Part shown: positions 5,358 through 8,334 of the stretch, one piece after another
How positions within the stretch are numbered: position 1 is the stretch's first letter
How the letters are laid out: the number at the start of each line of letters is the position of its first letter
Source: Chlamydiae bacterium RIFCSPHIGHO2_12_FULL_27_8
GTDB taxonomy: Bacteria; Chlamydiota; Chlamydiia; Chlamydiales; SM23-39
Length of the DNA stretch: 8,334 nucleotides
Direction: 5' to 3'
NCBI GenBank assembly: GCA_001796155.1
Contig: MGLU01000078.1
Location: 7,822-16,155, forward strand
Translations under genes and position numbers: made by a program
Notes under the pieces: generated by a model
The model's input: the letters and a program-made list of their open reading frames with translations, nothing else
Told to the model about the DNA's origin: nothing
Databases searched by the model: none

Positions 5358-5398
5358 TTGCATGCATAAAATTAGAATGATAGATTTAACTTAAATCT
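5358..5398 (+). promoter_or_regulatory. Candidate dnaA promoter with inverted repeat
   Basis: TTGCAT (5358-5363) and TAGATT (5381-5386) are 17 bp apart and could be weak -35 and -10 elements. AGATTTAA-C-TTAAATCT (5382-5398) is a perfect inverted repeat with 8-bp arms that begins inside this -10 and ends 22 bases before the dnaA ATG. Its placement would let a bound dimeric protein block transcription, or the RNA hairpin could affect translation. No DnaA box is seen here. Confidence 0.4.
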
Positions 5399-5420
5399 TA
5401 AATATAAATTTTGTTTTAAA

Positions 5421-6749
5421 ATGCTTGAAACTTTAGATAATGTCTGGATACAATTTTTAGAATTTATAAAAAATAGAATATCTATTTCTGAATATCAAAA
5501 TTGGTTTGAACATATAAATGTTATTTCATCTACAAAAGATGAAATAACACTTGAAGTTCCAAATATTTTTGTTAGGGAATATATTTTAGATAACTACAAA
5601 AAAGATATGCTCATATTTCTTCCAACTAAAAATGATGGAGAACTTTCTGTTAATTTTATAGTGAAAGAAGAAATAAAAGAAAAAAGAAAAATAAAATATC
5701 CTGTGCTGCCTCCAATAATGAACAGCAATGATATAAACTTTAACAGTCAGTATACTTTTGAAAATTATATAGAAGGCCCATCAAATCAGTTTGTAAAATC
5801 CGCAGCATTCTCTGTAGCACAAAAACCCGGAAACTCATTTAATCCCCTTTTCATTCATGGTGGAGTGGGACTTGGAAAAACTCATCTTTTACATGGCATT
5901 GGAAACTACATTAAAAACCACAACAAAAAATACAGTGTTAAATGTATAACGACAGAAGCTTTTATCAATGATCTTATTATGAATTTAAGAAATAAATCTG
6001 TTGATAAAATGAAAAAATTTTATCGAAATCTTGATGTATTTTTAGTGGATGATATTCAATTTTTACAAAATAAGGAAAATTTTGAGGAAGAGTTCTGCAA
6101 CACATTTGAAAGTTTAATAAACCAAAATAAACAGATTGTGATCGTTTCAGATAAACCTCCGGCTCAATTAAAACTTTCGCAAAGATTGATTGCTAGAATG
6201 GAATGGGGATTAGTTGCACATATAGAAGTTCCTGATTTAGAAACAAGAGTTGCAATTTTAAAACACAAAGCATCATTTAAAGGTCTTACTTTATCTGATG
6301 ATGTATGTTTTTTTATAGCAGAGAGAATTTTTAGCAATATCAGACAATTGGAAGGTGCAATAAACAGACTTGCTGCCTATTACAAAATAACTAACGTTTC
6401 TATTACAAAAGAGATATGTCAAAGTTTGTTAAATGAAATTTCCTCATATGTTTCCACTAACAAAATCAGTGTCGAAAATATTTTAAAAAGTGTTGCTTTA
6501 GTTTTTGAAATTAAAGTTTCTGATTTAAAAGGAGAATCTAGATTGAAAAATATAGCACTTGCAAGACAAGTTGCAATGTATCTTGCAAAAGAACATATAA
6601 GTGATTCTCTTCAAAAAATTGCACAATCATTTGGCGGCAAAACACATTCAACTCTTTTACATGGTTGGAAAAAAATTTCATCTATCCTTGAAACAGATGA
6701 AAATTTATCAAGACAGATACAAATGATTAAAAGAAATTTAAGTTCTTAA
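5421..6749 (+). CDS. dnaA: Chromosomal replication initiator protein DnaA (DnaA2-type by synteny)
   Basis: DnaA is the AAA+ ATPase that binds 9-bp DnaA boxes and opens the replication origin. All four domains are present in 442 aa: domain I (about 1-80, with ISEYQNWFEHI and the NIFVREYILDNY motif), a short domain II linker (85-105), AAA+ domain III with Walker A GGVGLGKT (147-154), Walker B VFLVDDIQ (206-213), sensor 1 IVSDKPP (241-247), box VII LSQRLIARMEWG (252-263, arginine finger R259) and sensor 2 NIRQLEGAINR (306-316), then DNA-binding domain IV with GGKTHSTLLHGWKKI (405-419). Nothing essential is missing. The ATG at 5421 has no Shine-Dalgarno, but the domain I sequence begins at once (VWIQFLEFI), so the start is sound. 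Chlamydiae usually carry two dnaA genes; the neighbours here match the dnaA2 locus. Confidence 0.96.
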   Translation: MLETLDNVWIQFLEFIKNRISISEYQNWFEHINVISSTKDEITLEVPNIFVREYILDNYKKDMLIFLPTKNDGELSVNFIVKEEIKEKRKIKYPVLPPIMNSNDINFNSQYTFENYIEGPSNQFVKSAAFSVAQKPGNSFNPLFIHGGVGLGKTHLLHGIGNYIKNHNKKYSVKCITTEAFINDLIMNLRNKSVDKMKKFYRNLDVFLVDDIQFLQNKENFEEEFCNTFESLINQNKQIVIVSDKPPAQLKLSQRLIARMEWGLVAHIEVPDLETRVAILKHKASFKGLTLSDDVCFFIAERIFSNIRQLEGAINRLAAYYKITNVSITKEICQSLLNEISSYVSTNKISVENILKSVALVFEIKVSDLKGESRLKNIALARQVAMYLAKEHISDSLQKIAQSFGGKTHSTLLHGWKKISSILETDENLSRQIQMIKRNLSS

Positions 6750-6782
6750 ATTTTGTTAAAAAAAAAATTTTTAAATAATTTC

Positions 6783-6811
6783 TTTACAACAACTATTTAT
6801 TTTCATATTTT
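6783..6811 (+). promoter_or_regulatory. Candidate promoter of the 6843 gene
   Basis: TTTACA (6783-6788, 5/6) and TATTTT (6806-6811, 4/6) are 17 bp apart, about 30 bases before the ATG. The gap of 93 bases after dnaA and this pair suggest separate transcription. Confidence 0.45.
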
Positions 6812-6842
6812 CTTCTAAATTTTTCATAAAAGGAGAAAAAAT

Positions 6843-7208
6843 ATGTCATTTTTTTTATCTTTAAATACAACAAATGTTCAAGAGAGCTTAAAAGGAACTA
6901 TTATTGAAGAAGCTTTTAAAATTCAAAAAGATGTAATTTTACATAATATTTTAAAAACTAATTTTGTTGCTTTTTCAGCCATAAGTTTGATCTCAATAGT
7001 TTTTTCAATGCCTATTGGATTAACTTATACATTTGGATTATTTTCAATTGTTACATTAGCTTTATCATTAAATATGTCATCAGTAATAAAAGCAAAATTT
7101 TCTATTATAGATACAATTTTTAATGAATACCCAAAATATGATGTGGAAATGAAATTTTTAGGATATTTTTATTATAAATTTATTTTCTCATATAAGGAAA
7201 AGGCTTAA
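6843..7208 (+). CDS. Hypothetical membrane protein with bilobed hydrophobic domain, Inc-like
   Basis: The 121-aa product has a hydrophilic N-terminus of about 38 residues without a signal peptide, then two closely spaced hydrophobic helices, about 41-58 (FVAFSAISLISIVFSMPI) and 64-78 (FGLFSIVTLALSLNM). A short loop (GLTYT) separates them. A charged, aromatic C-terminus follows (FLGYFYYKFIFSYKEKA). In Chlamydiota such a bilobed domain is the hallmark of inclusion membrane (Inc) proteins, which reach the host vacuole membrane through type III secretion. It is otherwise not recognisable. A strong AAAGGAG (6828-6834) lies eight bases before the ATG. An ordinary two-TM inner membrane protein remains possible. 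Confidence 0.75.
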   Translation: MSFFLSLNTTNVQESLKGTIIEEAFKIQKDVILHNILKTNFVAFSAISLISIVFSMPIGLTYTFGLFSIVTLALSLNMSSVIKAKFSIIDTIFNEYPKYDVEMKFLGYFYYKFIFSYKEKA

Positions 7209-7374
7209 AAATATAATAAATATTTTTTTAATTTAAAAACATTTTTAATAATATTTTTTTCAAAAGCTTGATTATTAGAAGCTTATGTATTATTACTTAT
7301 TATATTAAGTATAATTTAAATGTCAAATATGATATAATAATTATATTAATTAGATATAATAAGGAGGCAAAATT
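7209..7374. promoter_or_regulatory. Hairpin and extended -10 promoter before the small gene
   Basis: AAGCTT at 7265-7270 and again at 7280-7285 can pair across nine bases to form a weak terminator-like hairpin without a T-run. A perfect extended -10, TGATATAAT (7330-7338), lies about 30 bases before the ribosome binding site of the 58-aa gene. A second TATAAT at 7355-7360 is probably incidental because it touches the Shine-Dalgarno. Confidence 0.5.
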
Positions 7375-7551
7375 ATGTCTTTAAGAGTAGATGATACTAG
7401 TAGTGACTTATTTAAACCACTTATAAATAGCAATCAAGATAAAGTAGATCCTAGTAAATTTTTAGCTACTTTTCTAAAATATGCCTATAGAGGACCTGTA
7501 TCGCCACAACGTTTTGCTGAATATGATTACGTTGAATTTCAAGATAAATAA
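7375..7551 (+). CDS. Small hypothetical protein, 58 aa
   Basis: A short gene with excellent signals: AAGGAGG at 7361-7367, seven bases before the ATG, an extended -10 promoter upstream, and a strong stem-loop starting eight bases after the stop codon. The product begins MSLRVDDTSSDLFKPLINSN, is hydrophilic and acidic with an aromatic C-terminal half (FLATFLKYAYRGPVSPQRF, then EYDYVEF), and has no signal peptide or membrane segment. I recognise no family. Codon use is not extreme, with the A/T-ending codons typical of the neighbours. A small secreted effector, a regulator or an antitoxin-like protein are all possible; nothing in the sequence decides it. Confidence 0.75.
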   Translation: MSLRVDDTSSDLFKPLINSNQDKVDPSKFLATFLKYAYRGPVSPQRFAEYDYVEFQDK

Positions 7552-7558
7552 ATTAAAT

Positions 7559-7595
7559 ATATAAACCATCCAACTGCATATTGGATGGTTTATAT
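7559..7595. terminator. Bidirectional terminator, 15-bp perfect stem
   Basis: ATATAAACCATCCAA (7559-7573) pairs exactly with TTGGATGGTTTATAT (7581-7595) around the 7-base loop CTGCATA. It lies between convergent genes and can serve both: it starts eight bases after the 58-aa gene, and on the other strand overlaps the stop codon (7590-7592) of the ComF-like gene. The stem's A/T-rich foot and adjoining T-rich sequence stand in for a classical U-run. Confidence 0.85.
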
Positions 7596-8099
7596 TATGG
7601 AAATAATTTTTCTATCTTTAATCAGCTCAAATTTTTCTAATATTATAGTTGAATGATTATCATTTTTAAATTTTGCATTAAAAATTTTTGCGATTTCTTT
7701 TATTAAAAAATATCTATAATCATATTTTTTAAAAAAATTATGCTTCAGCTCTAAAAATTGTGGAACATCATTATTTTGTAAAAAAGAATATGCCGTTAAA
7801 GATGCTAAAAGTTTTATCAAGCCATTAGATTTTTGTCTTTTTAACTCTTTTATAAGAGTAAAAATAACATCCGTTTTTTCAAAAACAATAAAATGATTGT
7901 TTGAGTAGTTTTCTTTAAAAATTAAATGACTTATACAAATTTTGCAGAAATATTTGAAATTTATTAATTTATCATTACAATGCAAGCAGTGATTTGGAAA
8001 AATTAAATCACTGCTTATTTTAAAAATATTTTTAAAATTATAGATTTTCTTTAGCAAGTTCTCTTTTTTTCTTTTGTTTTCCCCAAGATACCCAACCAT
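7590..8099 (-). CDS. ComF-like protein lacking the C-terminal PRPP loop, possibly degraded
   Basis: The frame encodes 169 aa from ATG 8099; a TTG at residue 15 (8055-8057) is another possible start. The N-terminal part has IFPNHCLHC and FKYFCKICISHLIF, two CxxC pairs (residues 38/41 and 52/55 or thereabouts) like the zinc-binding region of ComF/ComFC proteins used in DNA uptake. The next part, DVIFTLIKELKRQKSNGLIK with LASLTAYSFL, fits the start of the phosphoribosyltransferase domain, and KYDYRYFLIKEIAKIF fits the usual RGYNQ-LAK region, but poorly. The chain ends at KDRKIISII, just where the PRPP-binding loop (VDDVxTTG type) belongs. It is thus truncated by about 25-50 residues or strongly divergent. 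The 5' end overlaps the PnuC-like gene by up to 62 bases in another frame. Confidence 0.6.
   Translation of the reverse strand: MVGYLGENKRKKENLLKKIYNFKNIFKISSDLIFPNHCLHCNDKLINFKYFCKICISHLIFKENYSNNHFIVFEKTDVIFTLIKELKRQKSNGLIKLLASLTAYSFLQNNDVPQFLELKHNFFKKYDYRYFLIKEIAKIFNAKFKNDNHSTIILEKFELIKDRKIISII
7984..8016. repeat. 12-bp perfect inverted repeat inside the ComF-like gene
   Basis: AAGCAGTGATTT (7984-7995) and AAATCACTGCTT (8005-8016) flank nine bases. On the minus strand it lies 22 bases after the PnuC-like stop codon and within the 5' coding part of the ComF-like frame, covering the SSDLIFPNHCL codons. It could weaken transcription or translation between the two cistrons. It has no adjoining T-run. 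Confidence 0.8.
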
Positions 8100-8292
8100 A
8101 TACAGCTAGCACAAAATATACAAAAAATAAACCTGATTGAGGATATGATTTTATGTATATGTTATTAACTAAAAAAACTAAATTTGTAACCATCCAAATT
8201 ACAAAACCAAACCGAACCTGTTTTGCATTCAAAACTGTTCCAACTATAGCAAAAATGGTGTTAAGCCATAGTAAATATTCTATCTTGTTCAT
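8038..8292 (-). CDS. Small three-TM PnuC-like (nicotinamide mononucleotide transporter family) protein
   Basis: The 84-aa product has three membrane segments: about 7-23 (LLWLNTIFAIVGTVLN), 27-46 (RFGFVIWMVTNLVFLVNNIY) and 53-70 (SGLFFVYFVLAVYGWVSW), followed by a lysine-rich tail. The features LNAKxxRFGFxIWMxTNxxFL, YPQSGLFFVYFxLAxYGW and the order of helices match the C-terminal half of PnuC vitamin transporters, which take up nicotinamide mononucleotide or nicotinamide riboside. Full PnuC has about 200-240 aa with a 3+1+3 helix plan; single-bundle forms of about 85 aa would need to dimerise, as SemiSWEETs do. A good Shine-Dalgarno (AGGAG, 8299-8303) fixes the ATG. It is followed by the ComF-like gene with overlap. 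Substrate is not certain. Confidence 0.75.
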   Translation of the reverse strand: MNKIEYLLWLNTIFAIVGTVLNAKQVRFGFVIWMVTNLVFLVNNIYIKSYPQSGLFFVYFVLAVYGWVSWGKQKKKRELAKENL

Positions 8293-8334
8293 AAACTCTC
8301 CTATTTATTGTTCCTAATAATTTTTTACATTCTT

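Noticed and set aside
7265..7285. AAGCTT...AAGCTT as a terminator of the 6843 gene
   Set aside because: AAGCTT is itself palindromic, the stem is only six A/T-rich pairs, and no T-run follows; mentioned only as a weak hairpin.
1..8334. tRNA, rRNA or transposase genes
   Set aside because: No tRNA-like cloverleaf, rRNA core sequence, DDE transposase or serine/tyrosine recombinase motif was seen on either strand.

Overview
The window is a very AT-rich bacterial chromosome segment, best read as a member of the Chlamydiota, probably a low-GC environmental ('chlamydia-like') lineage rather than Chlamydiaceae proper. The main reason is gene order. From memory of the C. trachomatis map, rsmH/mraW (CT272) lies next to a conserved hypothetical (CT273), a small TPR protein (CT274) and a second dnaA copy (CT275, dnaA2). 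The same set occurs here with rsmH on the minus strand and the other three on the plus strand. No search could be run, so the lineage is an inference from synteny and motif recognition.

Layout: (1) 1-1336, minus strand: the head of a division and cell-wall (dcw) cluster, mraZ followed by rsmH with a 20-base overlap; rsmH runs off the left edge. mraZ has a candidate promoter overlapped by two 10-bp-phased MraZ-type boxes. (2) 1337-1821: non-coding and AT-rich, with a small cluster of DnaA-box-like 9-mers. (3) 1822-2343, minus: an unrecognised 173-aa protein with good translation signals. (4) About 2640-4330: a stretch clearly less AT-rich than its surroundings. It holds a DUF4163/DUF3298 (RsiV/PdaC-like) lipoprotein gene, a 47-bp stem-loop with tandem repeats inside, two truncated genes joined tail to tail (an AlbA_2/Schlafen-type DNA-binding N-terminus and a DUF4143-type AAA ATPase N-terminus), and 3.6 copies of a 22-bp direct repeat. 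It looks like an acquired and now decaying insertion between the two conserved arms of the neighbourhood. (5) 4508-6749, plus: conserved hypothetical, TPR protein, then dnaA with a 17-bp inverted repeat just upstream. (6) 6843-7551, plus: a 121-aa protein with a bilobed hydrophobic domain, as in inclusion-membrane (Inc) proteins, and a 58-aa small protein with a near-perfect Shine-Dalgarno sequence, closed by a strong 15-bp stem-loop. (7) 7590-8292, minus: a three-TM half-length PnuC-like protein and a ComF-like protein that stops where the PRPP-binding loop should begin.

The conserved parts concern growth and replication control: MraZ/RsmH for the dcw cluster and ribosome maturation, and DnaA for initiation. 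The accessory insertion, the Inc-like candidate and the small secreted or membrane proteins fit a host-associated lifestyle. No rRNA, tRNA, CRISPR array or intact transposase is visible.
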